Source: Burkholderia guangdongensis (GTDB taxonomy: Bacteria > Pseudomonadota > Gammaproteobacteria > Burkholderiales > Burkholderiaceae). From it: a stretch of 64,000 nt of DNA. The translations under genes and the position numbers were made by a program. The stretch covers positions 62,001-126,000 of the forward strand of contig NZ_JACBNX010000023.1 in assembly GCF_013403875.1 (NCBI RefSeq), given 5' to 3'. The notes under the pieces are model-generated. The model searched no databases and was not told the origin of the DNA. It saw only the letters and a list, made by a program, of their open reading frames with translations. Positions 16,241 through 25,149 of the stretch are shown here, one piece after another (the first letter of the stretch is position 1; the number at the start of each line of letters is the position of its first letter).

Positions 16241-16273
16241 TGCCGGGCGACGGACGGCACGTGCCGTCGCCCG
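16241..16273 (-). repeat. Inverted repeat between phaC and phaA
   Basis: CGGGCGACGG (16244-16253) pairs with CCGTCGCCCG (16264-16273). The loop includes part of the palindrome GGCACGTGCC. On the minus strand it is followed by GCAGATTTTATC, so it can act as a terminator or attenuator after phaC. Confidence 0.6.
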
Positions 16274-16296
16274 AGTTCGTCTCTCTCTCTCGTCTG

Positions 16297-18186
16297 TCAC
16301 TCGTGCTGCATCACGTAGCGGCCGGGCGCGGGCTCGATCACCGGGAATTGCTTCGAGCCCGGCGACGCGGGCGGCGCCACCTTGTCGCCGCCGTACTGGC
16401 CGAGCCACTCGAGCCATACCGGCCACCAGCTGCCCGGGTGCTCGGTCGCGCCGGCGAACCAGTCGTCGGGGTTCTCGGGCAGGCGGCCGGCGGCGGCGTA
16501 GGTCCAGTGACTACGCTTCTTCTTCGCGGGCGGGTTGATCACGCCGGCGATGTGGCCCGACGCGCCGAGCACGAACTTCAGCGGCCCGCTCAGGATCGAC
16601 GTCGACGCGTACGCGCTCTTCCACGGCACGATGTGATCCTCGCGCGAAGCGTACAGGAAGGTCGGCACATCGATGCGCGACAGATCGACCGGCTCGCCGC
16701 ACACGGTGACCGCATTCGGCACGCGCAGCTTGTTCTCGTGATACGTGTTCCGCAGATACCACGCGTACATCGGCCCGGGCAGGCTCGTCGAGTCGGCGTT
16801 CCAGTACAGCAGATCGAACGGCTGCGGCGTGCGGCCCTTCAGGTAGTTGTCGACGACGTAGTTCCAAACGAGATCGTTCGGCCGCAGGAACGAGAACGTG
16901 TTCGCGAACTCGATCCCGCGCATCAGCCCCGGCGGCGAGCCGTTCTTGCCGCCGATCGTCTGCTCGCGCATCTGCACGTGCGCCTCGTCGACGAACACGT
17001 CGAGAATTCCGGTGTCGGAGAAATCGAGCATCGCGGTGAGCAACGTCATCGACGCGACCGGGTGTTCGCCGCGCGCGGCGAGCACCGACAGCGCGGTCGC
17101 GAGCAGCGTGCCGCCGACGCAGAAACCGAGCGCATTGATCTGGTCATGCCCGCTGATCTGCTGAACCGCGTCGATCGCCGCGAACATCCCCTCGTTCATG
17201 TAGTCGTCCCAGGTCTTGTGCGCGACCGACATGTCGGCGCTGCGCCACGACACGAGGAACACCTGGTGGCCGGCCGCGAGCGCATGCGCGACGAGCGAGT
17301 TCTCCGGCTGCAGATCGAGGATGTAGAACTTGTTGATGCACGGCGGGACGATCAGGAACGGCCGCTCGTAGACGGTGTCCGTCGTCGGCTTGTACTGGAT
17401 CAGCTGGATCAGGTCGTTCTCGTAGACGACCGAGCCCGCGGTGACCGCGAGATTCTTGCCGACCTCGAAGCGCGATTCGTCGGATTGCGAGATCTTGCCG
17501 CGCTGCAGATCGCCGAGCAGGTTCATCATCCCCTGCCGCAGGCTCTCGCCCTGCGATTCGAGAATCGACTTCTGCGCGTCGGGGTTCAGCGCGAGGAAGT
17601 TGCTCGGCGCGGCCGCGGCGGTCCACTGCTGGACCGTGAAGCGGATTCGCTCGCGCGTCTTCGGATCGGTCTCGAGCGCTTCCGCGAGTTCCTGCAGATA
17701 GCGCGCGTTGAGCAGATACCAGGCCGCGGCGAACGCATGCGCGGGCGAGGCCTTCCACGCGTCGCCGGCGAAGCGCTTGTCCTTCAGTTCCGGCGCCGTG
17801 AGCGACGCGCTCGTCGCCTGCTGCATCAGCGACACGCAGTCGCGCGAGTAGTCGGTCTGCAGCTTGCGCAGGCGCTCGGGCGAAACCGACGCGAGCGGCA
17901 GCTTCAAGCCCGCGAACGGCGACGCCGCGCCGGCGAAGTCACCCATCGCACCGATCGACGGCATCTTGAACGGAAATGATTGGGGGAACTGAAAAGTCAC
18001 GAACGGGTTCGATGCGGCTGACGCGGCCGACGTGGCGGCAGCGCGAGCCGGATCGGCGAAGCCACGCCACGCTTTCAGCCAGGACTCGAACATCTGCTGC
18101 ATCGGCTGGACCATCGGATCGATTGCCGGGCGGCCCGCGGAAGTGTCCGACTGAGCGGACTTCGATGAGTTTTTAGAGGCTGTCAT
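16297..18186 (-). CDS. phaC: Class I poly(3-hydroxyalkanoate) synthase
   Basis: A 629-residue PHB synthase that polymerises 3-hydroxybutyryl-CoA on the granule surface. The lipase-like box is GFCVGG with nucleophile Cys356. The catalytic Asp is in YASREDHIVPWKSA, and the His is in GASGHIAGVINPP. An N-terminal variable region of about 110 residues includes VTFQFPQSFPFKMPSIGAM. The length fits class I enzymes and no phaE is needed. I start at the ATG at 18186; 20 further residues upstream are not conserved in the family. It is the first gene of phaC-phaA-phaB-phaR, so the operon promoter should lie in the 350 bases upstream. Confidence 0.96.
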   Translation of the reverse strand: MTASKNSSKSAQSDTSAGRPAIDPMVQPMQQMFESWLKAWRGFADPARAAATSAASAASNPFVTFQFPQSFPFKMPSIGAMGDFAGAASPFAGLKLPLASVSPERLRKLQTDYSRDCVSLMQQATSASLTAPELKDKRFAGDAWKASPAHAFAAAWYLLNARYLQELAEALETDPKTRERIRFTVQQWTAAAAPSNFLALNPDAQKSILESQGESLRQGMMNLLGDLQRGKISQSDESRFEVGKNLAVTAGSVVYENDLIQLIQYKPTTDTVYERPFLIVPPCINKFYILDLQPENSLVAHALAAGHQVFLVSWRSADMSVAHKTWDDYMNEGMFAAIDAVQQISGHDQINALGFCVGGTLLATALSVLAARGEHPVASMTLLTAMLDFSDTGILDVFVDEAHVQMREQTIGGKNGSPPGLMRGIEFANTFSFLRPNDLVWNYVVDNYLKGRTPQPFDLLYWNADSTSLPGPMYAWYLRNTYHENKLRVPNAVTVCGEPVDLSRIDVPTFLYASREDHIVPWKSAYASTSILSGPLKFVLGASGHIAGVINPPAKKKRSHWTYAAAGRLPENPDDWFAGATEHPGSWWPVWLEWLGQYGGDKVAPPASPGSKQFPVIEPAPGRYVMQHE

Positions 18187-18539
18187 TACTTGCCTTACCG
18201 GTGATTCCTGATCGTCAATCTTCGAATCCTGCTCGAGGCACGGCACGCCGGCCAGCGAGCCGGGCCGTCATGCTCCGGAGACGAGACTCCAGATTCTGCC
18301 GCAGTGCGGTATTTTTATCACTAGCGTTTTCCCCATGTGAAGCATCGCGTCAAACAAACGACATTTTCCACGCGAGGATAATCCCCCCGAGGCGCGCCGC
18401 ACAAGGCCCCGCCCCCGAAGAAAATCATGCCATTACACTTGACTGGACGATTTTTCATTAGGCTGCGAATAATGCGTAGCGGCGCAACAAAATAGACGAA
18501 ATAAATCGCCCCATATTGCAATCCCGCCATGCATCGTGT
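18187..18539. other. phaC upstream region
   Basis: About 350 bases without a gene. It should contain the phaC promoter. A possible minus-strand -35/-10 pair (TTCACA, 18 bases, TAAAAA) sits around 18310-18345, but it is weak. I see no other structured element. Confidence 0.3.
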
Positions 18540-19391
18540 TCAGTCCGCCAGCCAGACGAACGCGGCCATGCGGCCCGTCACCCGGTCGCGCCGATACGAG
18601 TAGAAGCGCATGCGCTCCGTCGCCGTGCACGTGTCGCCGCCGCTCACGCGCGTGACACCCGCACGCAAGAGGCGCAGCCGCGCGAGCGCGTAAAGATCGG
18701 CGAGATACTTTCCGGGCGCGGCGTCGATCGCGACGAAAGCACGATTAGCCGCATCATGCTCCGACTGCGGGGCCGTGTCGAGAAATGCGTCGCGAACGTC
18801 CGTGCCAACCTCGAACGCGTGCGGGCCGATCGCCGGCCCGAGGTACGCGCAAAGCCCGTCGGCCGCCCCGCCCGCGAGCGCCGCGACGCGCGCGGCCGTC
18901 TGCTCGACGATGCCGGCCGCGAGGCCGCGCCAGCCCGCATGCGCGGCGCCGACCGCGCGCCCCTGCGCATCGCAGATCAGCACCGGCAGGCAGTCCGCGA
19001 CCATCACGACGCACGGTGCGTTCGCCCGGTCGGTGACGCTCGCGTCCGCGCGCGGCGGCGGCGGCGCATGGCCGGCATCCGCGGCATGCGACGCGATCAC
19101 GTCGTCGGCACGCACGATCTGCGCGCCGTGCACCTGCTCGAGCCACGCGGCGTCGGCCTGCCCGGCGAGCGCGAGCACGCGCGCGCGATTCTCGGCGACG
19201 TGCGCCGGATCGTCGCCCGTGTGCAGGCCGAGATTCATCCCGCCCGGCTGCTCGCCGCCGTCGTGCCAGCGGCCGTACGGGCCGCCGCTGACGCCGCCGT
19301 CGCGCGTCGTGATCAGCGCGCGCACGCGCGGCGACACCTGCCAGTCCGGCAGCACGCAGTCCCGCCACGTCAGCGGCGCCAGGTTCGTCAT
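18540..19391 (-). CDS. pgeF: Peptidoglycan editing factor PgeF (YfiH/laccase-domain family)
   Basis: A 283-residue protein of the multicopper-polyphenol-oxidase-like family. In E. coli it removes misincorporated L-Ser-containing muropeptide precursors. The metal-binding triad is present: His88 (WLEQVHG), Cys134 (VADCLPV) and His151 (AHAGWRGL). The ATG at 19391 is 9 bases from GGAGGAG. A GTG at 19397, right after the rluD stop, has poorer spacing. The gene begins within 10 bases of the rluD stop, so the two are translationally linked. The triad and length are complete. Confidence 0.9.
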   Translation of the reverse strand: MTNLAPLTWRDCVLPDWQVSPRVRALITTRDGGVSGGPYGRWHDGGEQPGGMNLGLHTGDDPAHVAENRARVLALAGQADAAWLEQVHGAQIVRADDVIASHAADAGHAPPPPRADASVTDRANAPCVVMVADCLPVLICDAQGRAVGAAHAGWRGLAAGIVEQTAARVAALAGGAADGLCAYLGPAIGPHAFEVGTDVRDAFLDTAPQSEHDAANRAFVAIDAAPGKYLADLYALARLRLLRAGVTRVSGGDTCTATERMRFYSYRRDRVTGRMAAFVWLAD

Positions 19392-19397
19392 CGACAC

Positions 19398-20636
19398 TCA
19401 CTCCTCCTCGTCGTGCGGCGCGTCGTCGAGATACGCGTCGCCCCAATCGTCATCGCCGATGCCATCGGCATCGCCGTATTCAGCGTCATCGTATTGTGCG
19501 TCGTCGCGCCCGAAGCCGAGCGCGTCGACGAGCGCGGTCATGTCGTCCGGCAGCGCGCAGCGCCACCGCATCGCGCGGCCCGTGACCGGATGCACGAGCC
19601 CGAGCCGCCACGCATGCAGCGCCTGCCGCGCGAAGCCGCCGGGCAGCGGCGCGACCGAGCGCTTGCCGCGCGCGCGTCCGTACACCGGGTCGCCGAGCAG
19701 CGGATGCCCGATGTGCGCGCAATGCACACGGATCTGATGGGTGCGCCCGGTCTCGAGATCGCATTGAATCGCGGACACCGGCTGACCTTGCCACAAACAT
19801 GTGTCAACTGTGCGGAAATGCGTGCGCGCGGGTTTGCCGGACGCGCCGGTCACGACCGCCATCCGCGTGCGCTCGCGCGGATCCCGGCCGATCGGCGCAT
19901 CGATCGTGCCTTCGTCCGGCATGTTGCCCCAGACGAGCGCGAAGTAGCGGCGCTTCACGGTACGCGCCTGCAACTGGCGCACGAGATCGGTCTGTGCCGC
20001 GAGCGTGCGCGCGACCACCATCAGGCCCGACGTCTCCTTGTCGAGCCGGTGCACGATCCCCGCGCGCGGCAGCCCGGCGGCCGCGTCGCCGTAGCGGTGC
20101 AGCAGCCCGTTCAGGATCGTGCCGCTCCAGTTGCCGGCGGCCGGATGCACGACGCGCCCGGCCGGCTTGTCGATCACGACGAGCGCATCGTCCTCGTAGA
20201 CGACCTCGAGCGGCACCGGATCCGGCGTGAACGCGAGCTGCTCGGGCAGCAGGTCGGGCACGAGCTCGATCGTCGCGCCCAGCGGCACCGGCTGGCGGAT
20301 CTTCGCGGGCGCGCCGTCGACACGCACGCGCTGCGCCTCGATCCAGCTCTGCAGCCGGCTGCGGGAGAATTCGGGGAAAAGCTGCGCGAGCGCCTTGTCG
20401 AGACGCTCGCCGGCGAGCGCGGCGGGCACGTCGACGACGCGCGGCGTGGCGCCGCCCGACGCATCGACGCCCGGCACATCGCCGGCAGACTGCGGCACGG
20501 GCGCGTGTAACGCATCGTCGGTCAGATCATCGTCGAGCGAATCGCCGGGCGGAGCGTCGGCGGGCTGGTCGCTTGGGCTATAATCGTCGCGATTTGACGT
20601 GCCCTTCCGGGCACGCAACGAACTTGAACGGGTCAT
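19398..20636 (-). CDS. rluD: 23S rRNA pseudouridine synthase RluD
   Basis: A 412-residue pseudouridine synthase that modifies helix 69 of 23S rRNA (positions 1911, 1915, 1917 in E. coli). An S4 RNA-binding domain lies near residues 72-130 (GERLDKALAQLFPEFSRSRL). The catalytic motif HRLDKETSG has Asp199. RTHQIRVHCAHIGHPLLGDP is the RluA-family motif II. Two oddities are an acidic N-terminal leader (about 65 residues, DSLDDDLTDDALH) and an Asp/Tyr-rich C-terminal tail from about residue 378 (DDAQYDDAEYGDADG, ending HDEEE). Neither is needed for catalysis in homologues. It is divergent from bamD, 41 bases between the starts. Confidence 0.93.
   Translation of the reverse strand: MTRSSSLRARKGTSNRDDYSPSDQPADAPPGDSLDDDLTDDALHAPVPQSAGDVPGVDASGGATPRVVDVPAALAGERLDKALAQLFPEFSRSRLQSWIEAQRVRVDGAPAKIRQPVPLGATIELVPDLLPEQLAFTPDPVPLEVVYEDDALVVIDKPAGRVVHPAAGNWSGTILNGLLHRYGDAAAGLPRAGIVHRLDKETSGLMVVARTLAAQTDLVRQLQARTVKRRYFALVWGNMPDEGTIDAPIGRDPRERTRMAVVTGASGKPARTHFRTVDTCLWQGQPVSAIQCDLETGRTHQIRVHCAHIGHPLLGDPVYGRARGKRSVAPLPGGFARQALHAWRLGLVHPVTGRAMRWRCALPDDMTALVDALGFGRDDAQYDDAEYGDADGIGDDDWGDAYLDDAPHDEEE
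20579..20584 (+). promoter_or_regulatory. Candidate -10 box for bamD inside rluD
   Basis: A perfect TATAAT on the plus strand within the first codons of the opposing rluD gene, about 94 bases upstream of the bamD ATG. No good -35 hexamer is at 17 bases. It is the best promoter candidate for bamD in this compact divergent region. Confidence 0.4.
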
Positions 20637-20677
20637 TTAGACTGGGTCACCGAGACTTGAAGCTAGGACATGCGAGC

Positions 20678-21502
20678 ATGATGAATTCGACCAAACGCGC
20701 GGCAAGAACCGTAGCCGTCCGGGTTGCGCTGGCCGCGGCCGCCGCCCTCATCGCGGGCTGCCACGGCTTGCCGCAGAAACAGGACGAGACGGTCGCCTGG
20801 TCGAACAACAAATTATACTCAGAGGCTCAGGATGCGCTGACGAGCGGCGACTGGAGCAAGTGCGCGAAATATTTCGAGTCGCTGCAGGGTCGCGATCCGT
20901 TCGGCCAGTTCGCGCAGCAGGCGCAGATCAACGTCGCGTACTGCGACTGGAAGGACAACGAAACCGCGGCCGCCGACCAGGCAATCGATCGCTTCATCCA
21001 GCTCCACCCGGATCATCCGGACATCTCGTACGCGTACTACCTGAAGGGGATGATCCACTTCAACGACGATCTCGGCCTGTTCGGGCGCTTCTCCGGCCAG
21101 GACATGAGCGAGCGCGATCCGCAGTCGCTGCGCGAGTCGTACGACGCGTTCAAGACCGTCGTCGACAAATATCCGAAGAGCAAGTACGCGCCGGACGCCG
21201 CCGCGCGGATGCGCTACATCGTGAACGCGCTCGCGTCGCACGAGGTGCATGCGGCCGACTACTACTATCGTCGCGGCGCGTACGTCGCCGCGATCAATCG
21301 CGCGCAGTCCGCGATCCAGCAGTTCAAGGGGGCGCCCGCGATCGAGGACGCGCTGCACATCATGATCCTGTCGTACCAGAAGCTGAACGAACCGCAGCTC
21401 GCCGAGGATACGAAGCGCGTGCTCGCGGGCACGTTCCCGGACAGCCCGTACATCACCGGCCACGCGCGGCCGGGCACGAAGAAGGCGTGGTGGCAGTTCT
21501 GA
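20678..21502 (+). CDS. bamD: Outer-membrane assembly lipoprotein BamD
   Basis: A 274-residue lipoprotein (signal with lipobox LIAGC, acylated Cys28). It contains tandem TPR-like helices: LYSEAQDALTSGDWSKCAKY, then FGQFAQQAQINVAYCDWKDN, and further repeats to about residue 255. BamD is the essential partner of BamA in inserting beta-barrel proteins into the outer membrane. BamB, another subunit, is encoded at 39489-40634. The start is one of two adjacent ATGs (20678, 20681) downstream of AGGA. The stop is followed by a strong bidirectional terminator. Confidence 0.95.
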   Translation: MMNSTKRAARTVAVRVALAAAAALIAGCHGLPQKQDETVAWSNNKLYSEAQDALTSGDWSKCAKYFESLQGRDPFGQFAQQAQINVAYCDWKDNETAAADQAIDRFIQLHPDHPDISYAYYLKGMIHFNDDLGLFGRFSGQDMSERDPQSLRESYDAFKTVVDKYPKSKYAPDAAARMRYIVNALASHEVHAADYYYRRGAYVAAINRAQSAIQQFKGAPAIEDALHIMILSYQKLNEPQLAEDTKRVLAGTFPDSPYITGHARPGTKKAWWQF

Positions 21503-21523
21503 GCGGCACGCGCTTTATCCGAT

Positions 21524-21555
21524 AAAAAAACCCGGCATGCATGCCGGGTTTTTTT
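21524..21555. terminator. Bidirectional terminator between bamD and the dinG-like gene
   Basis: Seven A, an 18-bp perfect palindrome CCCGGCATGCATGCCGGG, then seven T. It serves both converging genes. Confidence 0.93.
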
Positions 21556-21621
21556 ATCGATCGCGCGGCCTTCGACGCGCGCCAAGGGCACGCGCGAAGA
21601 ACACACGCGAAGATCACACGC

Positions 21622-23907
21622 TCAAGGCACGCGCCGGTCCGCGCGATGCTCGGCAAAAAATTCCTCGACGACCTCGATCTCGCGCGTGCGCTTGAACGGC
21701 GGCAGGCTCTGCCAGATCCGCCGCCCGTAAGGCTTGTCGACGAGCCGCGTGTCGCAGATCATCAGCACGCCGCGGTCGGTCTCCGCGCGAATCAGCCGGC
21801 CCGCGCCCTGCTTCAGCGTGATCACCGCCTGCGGCAGCTGATGCACCGCGAACGGGCTCAGACCCTTCTTCGCAAGCGCATCGAGCCGGGCGGCGAGCAC
21901 CGGATCGTCGGGCGGCGCGAACGGCAGCTTGTCGATCACGACGAGCGACAGCGCGTCGCCGCGCACGTCGACGCCCTCCCAGAAGCTCTGGCTGCCGACG
22001 AGGATCGCGTTGCCGTACGCACGGAAGCGGTCGAGCAGCTCGGTGCGGCTCGCGTCGCCCTGCACGAGGAGCGGCGTGTTCCAGCCGCGCGCGTCGATCA
22101 CGTCGCGCAGCTTCGCGGCGATCCGGTCGACCGCGCGCAGCGTCGTGCACAGCATGAACACGCCGCCGCCGGACGCCTCGATCGCCGGCAGCGCGGCATC
22201 GAACACCGCGTCGGTGAACGCCGGCGACGACGGCTGCGGCAGATTGCGCGGCACATACAGCAGCCCTTGCGTCTGGTAGTCGAACGGGCTCGCGAGCGTC
22301 ATCGAGCGGCGCGAGCTGAGGCCCATCTGCGCCGCGTAGTGCGTGAAATCGCCGCGCACCGACAGCGTCGCCGACGTGAAGATCCACGCGCGCGGCACGC
22401 CCGCTCGCTGCTTCGCGAAGATCGGCGCGACGGACAGCGGCGTCTCGTGAAGTTGCACCGTATGCGAGAACACCTCGACCCAGCGCACCCGCTCGTTCTG
22501 ATCGTCGCCAACGGCCGCCGCATCGGTGCCGCCCGCCGGCTTCCCGGCTTTTTTCTCCGACGGCTTCCCGGTCGACTTCTCGGCCAACTTCGCGGCGCCA
22601 TCGGGCACGACCCAGCCCGCGAGCAGATCCTGCAGCTCGCGCGCGCGCCGCAGGCACGCGCCGAGCGATTCTGCGCGCTCCGCCTGGCTCGCGAGCGCGC
22701 TCGCGAGCGCGTCGAGCGCCGCCTCGAGCCCGTCGAGCGCGCCGAACAGCGGATGATCGTCACCGAGCTGCGCGAGCGACATGCGCACGATCGTGTCGTC
22801 GGCGAACGCGAGCCGCACATCGCGCGCCGCCCGCTCGAGCGCGCCGCCGAGCTTCACCCACTCGACCGCGTCGCGCGCATGGCTCAGGCCCTCCGCGACC
22901 GAATCGCGCGCGAGCTCGAGGATCTGCGTCGTCGACAGCGTCTCGCCGAAGAACAGCGTCGCCGTCTCCGGAAGCTGATGCGCTTCGTCGAATACGATCG
23001 TGTTCGCGGTCGGCAGCAGTTCGGCCATCCCGGTGTCGCGCAGCATGATGTCCGCGAAGAACAGGTGGTGATTGACGACGACGATGTCCGCCTGCTGCGC
23101 CTCGCGGCGCGCCTGCATCACGAAGCACTCCTTGTAATGCGGGCACTCCTGGCCGAGGCAGTTGTCGCGCGTCGACGTGACCATCGACCAGACGGGCGCG
23201 TTCTCCGGCACGCTCGCGAGCTCGGCCTTGTCGCCGCTTCTCGTGATCTTCGCGAAGCGGACGATCTCCTGCAGATACGCGGTGTCCTGGCGCGACGGCA
23301 GCCGGCCGTTGTCCGCGGTGCGCTGCAGGTAGTAATGACACAGATAGTTCGCGCGGCCCTTCAGCATCGCGACCGTCACCGGCACCGCGAGCGCGTCGCG
23401 CACGGTCGGGATGTCGCGCTGGAACAGCTGATCCTGCAGATGCTTCGTGCCGGTCGACACGATCACCTTGCCGCCCCACAGCATCGCGGGCACCAGGTAC
23501 GCGTACGTCTTCCCGGTGCCGGTGCCGGCCTCGACGATCAGCGTGTTGTCGCCCGCGTCGTCGCCCGACGGCGCGGCCTGTTCGGGCGTCTCGGCCGCGT
23601 CGGCCGCATCGGCGCCGCCGCCCAGGCGTCGCGCCGGACGCTTGCGCGTATCGAAGATCTCGGGCTCGGGCAGGCTTCGCGCGGACGCCTCCATCGCAGC
23701 GGCGACCGCGCGCGCCATCTCGATCTGCGAGGCGCGCGGCCGATAGCCGTCGAGCGCGCGCGCGAACAGGCCGCCGTCGCCGAAGATCGTGTCGAGCTCG
23801 TCGACGCGCTTCCTGCTCGGCGCATGAGCGGATTCGGGCGCACGAACACGCCCGGCGGACGCGTCGTCCGGCCGGGCATCGGGTGTGGCTTCAAGCGGTG
23901 AATTCAA
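21622..23907 (-). CDS. DinG/YoaA-type ATP-dependent DNA helicase
   Basis: A 761-residue superfamily-2 iron-sulfur helicase of the XPD/DinG type, 5'-3' unwinding in homologues. Walker A EAGTGTGKT is at residues 126-134 and DEAH at 307-310. Four Cys that can hold a 4Fe-4S cluster are C190, C250, C255 and C261. The C-terminal motor has QSFWEGVDVRGD and QGAGRLIRAETDRG (motifs V/VI). Two insertions are unusual: an Ala/Asp-rich segment before Walker A (about residues 95-120), and a Lys/Gly-rich linker near 445-480 (STGKPSEKKAGKPAGGTDAA). It probably acts in replication-fork or R-loop repair. It is YoaA-like rather than the longer DinG with an exonuclease domain, which is absent. Confidence 0.9.
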   Translation of the reverse strand: MNSPLEATPDARPDDASAGRVRAPESAHAPSRKRVDELDTIFGDGGLFARALDGYRPRASQIEMARAVAAAMEASARSLPEPEIFDTRKRPARRLGGGADAADAAETPEQAAPSGDDAGDNTLIVEAGTGTGKTYAYLVPAMLWGGKVIVSTGTKHLQDQLFQRDIPTVRDALAVPVTVAMLKGRANYLCHYYLQRTADNGRLPSRQDTAYLQEIVRFAKITRSGDKAELASVPENAPVWSMVTSTRDNCLGQECPHYKECFVMQARREAQQADIVVVNHHLFFADIMLRDTGMAELLPTANTIVFDEAHQLPETATLFFGETLSTTQILELARDSVAEGLSHARDAVEWVKLGGALERAARDVRLAFADDTIVRMSLAQLGDDHPLFGALDGLEAALDALASALASQAERAESLGACLRRARELQDLLAGWVVPDGAAKLAEKSTGKPSEKKAGKPAGGTDAAAVGDDQNERVRWVEVFSHTVQLHETPLSVAPIFAKQRAGVPRAWIFTSATLSVRGDFTHYAAQMGLSSRRSMTLASPFDYQTQGLLYVPRNLPQPSSPAFTDAVFDAALPAIEASGGGVFMLCTTLRAVDRIAAKLRDVIDARGWNTPLLVQGDASRTELLDRFRAYGNAILVGSQSFWEGVDVRGDALSLVVIDKLPFAPPDDPVLAARLDALAKKGLSPFAVHQLPQAVITLKQGAGRLIRAETDRGVLMICDTRLVDKPYGRRIWQSLPPFKRTREIEVVEEFFAEHRADRRVP

Positions 23908-23964
23908 GGCAAGCGATTCCTGTGTCCAGCGCCCGTCGCGGCGCCGGCGCTTGCCAGGCCGCGC

Positions 23965-24180
23965 TCAGGCGCGCTTATCCGGTTCGAGCTGCGACTGCAG
24001 CATGATGATCTTGTCTTTGGCCAGCAGCTTTTCCTTCTTGAGCCTGTGCAGCGTGATGTCGTCGATGTCGGAACGCCCTTCCTTCAGCTCGATTTCTCGC
24101 GCAAGCTGATTGTGATGCTCCTCCAATGCAGCCAAACGGTTGTGCAATTCCTGCTGCTGGTCCGCATGACGGTTTTGCAT
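23965..24180 (-). CDS. YdcH/DUF465-family small coiled-coil protein
   Basis: A 71-residue, highly charged helical protein matching the YdcH/DUF465 family: LHNRLAALEEHHNQLAREIE, then DDITLHRLKKEKLLAKDKII, with the family's KKEKLxxKD segment. The function in the family is unknown. The ATG at 24180 is preceded by GAGGAGG; an extension to 24213 lacks family support. It lies between the exported coiled-coil protein and the helicase, with 57-80 base gaps, so co-transcription is possible. Confidence 0.8.
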   Translation of the reverse strand: MQNRHADQQQELHNRLAALEEHHNQLAREIELKEGRSDIDDITLHRLKKEKLLAKDKIIMLQSQLEPDKRA

Positions 24181-24260
24181 ACTCGCCTCCTCATCGAAAC
24201 GGCACGCCTGCATCGACGCCGGCGCGCCCGAGATTGCTTGTCGATCAACCTGCCGACTCG

Positions 24261-25016
24261 TTACTGCCCTTGCTGCTGTTGCTGCTGCTTCGCCTTTTCG
24301 GCCGCATCCTTCTGGCGCTGCTCGACATCGGCCTTGTGCTGCGTGGCCTGCCGCTGCTTGTCGTTGAAGCGCTCGACATTGTTCGCGCGCTCCTGCGCCT
24401 TCTGCGCGGCCTGCTGGTGCGCATCGTCGAGCTTGCGCTGGAAATCGGCCTGCTTCCGGTCGTACGCCTGCCGGCTCGCCGCGTGCTGCGGCGCGTCCGC
24501 GCCGCGCTGCGCCTGCTTCAGCGCGCTCTGCTGTTGCTTGTCGCGATAAGCGGCCGCATTCGCCGCCTCGTTCGCCGCGCGCTGCGGCGCCTGCGCGGCG
24601 TCCTGCGCCTGCTTCAGCGCGATCTGCTCGTCGCGGCGCTGCGCGTGCGCCGCGCGCGCCTCGTCGTCGAGCGCGAGCTGCTCGTGCGAAATGCGCGTGC
24701 GCTCGTCGCGCATCTGCTCACGCGCATTGTCGAGACAATGGTTGACGAAAAATTTGCCGTAGCAGTCGTGCTGAGCCACCGCATAACGATAATCGTTTTC
24801 CGCGGCACGCTGATCGAGCACTTTTTGGCGGGCGGCGAAATTCTGATCGACCGCGGCCGCATCGGACGCGGCATCGGGCACCGAAGCGGCAACGGCATCC
24901 GGCGCCTGCGCGCGCACGCCGGACGGCCCGAGCGACAAAGCCGCGACGAGCGCTGCGCCGAGCGCGACGAGAGGAAAGCGGGAGATTGGCAACGTCATAG
25001 GAAAGCTGCGGGACAT
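24261..25016 (-). CDS. Exported Gln/Ala-rich coiled-coil protein
   Basis: A 251-residue protein with a signal peptide (hydrophobic residues about 12-34, cleavage near GVRA-QAPD). The mature part is a short region with a Cys pair (AQHDCYGKFFVNHCLDNARE), which may form a disulfide. It is followed by about 150 residues of nearly uninterrupted heptad-like helix rich in Gln, Ala, Lys and Arg, ending in a poly-Gln run. I do not recognise the family. It may be a periplasmic spacer or envelope-tethering protein. Start uncertain: ATG at 25016 or 24998, neither with a clear ribosome site. Divergent from tex. Confidence 0.7.
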   Translation of the reverse strand: MSRSFPMTLPISRFPLVALGAALVAALSLGPSGVRAQAPDAVAASVPDAASDAAAVDQNFAARQKVLDQRAAENDYRYAVAQHDCYGKFFVNHCLDNAREQMRDERTRISHEQLALDDEARAAHAQRRDEQIALKQAQDAAQAPQRAANEAANAAAYRDKQQQSALKQAQRGADAPQHAASRQAYDRKQADFQRKLDDAHQQAAQKAQERANNVERFNDKQRQATQHKADVEQRQKDAAEKAKQQQQQQGQ

Positions 25017-25149
25017 GCGTCAAATTCTATCACCGTGCGGATGGGGGCTCCGCCATTTATGGCAAAATGCCCCGCTTCATTCACCCGCGACGCCGTGCAC
25101 GCAGCCTGGCCGGCGGCGCGACATTGCGACGCAGACGCACATCAACGAC

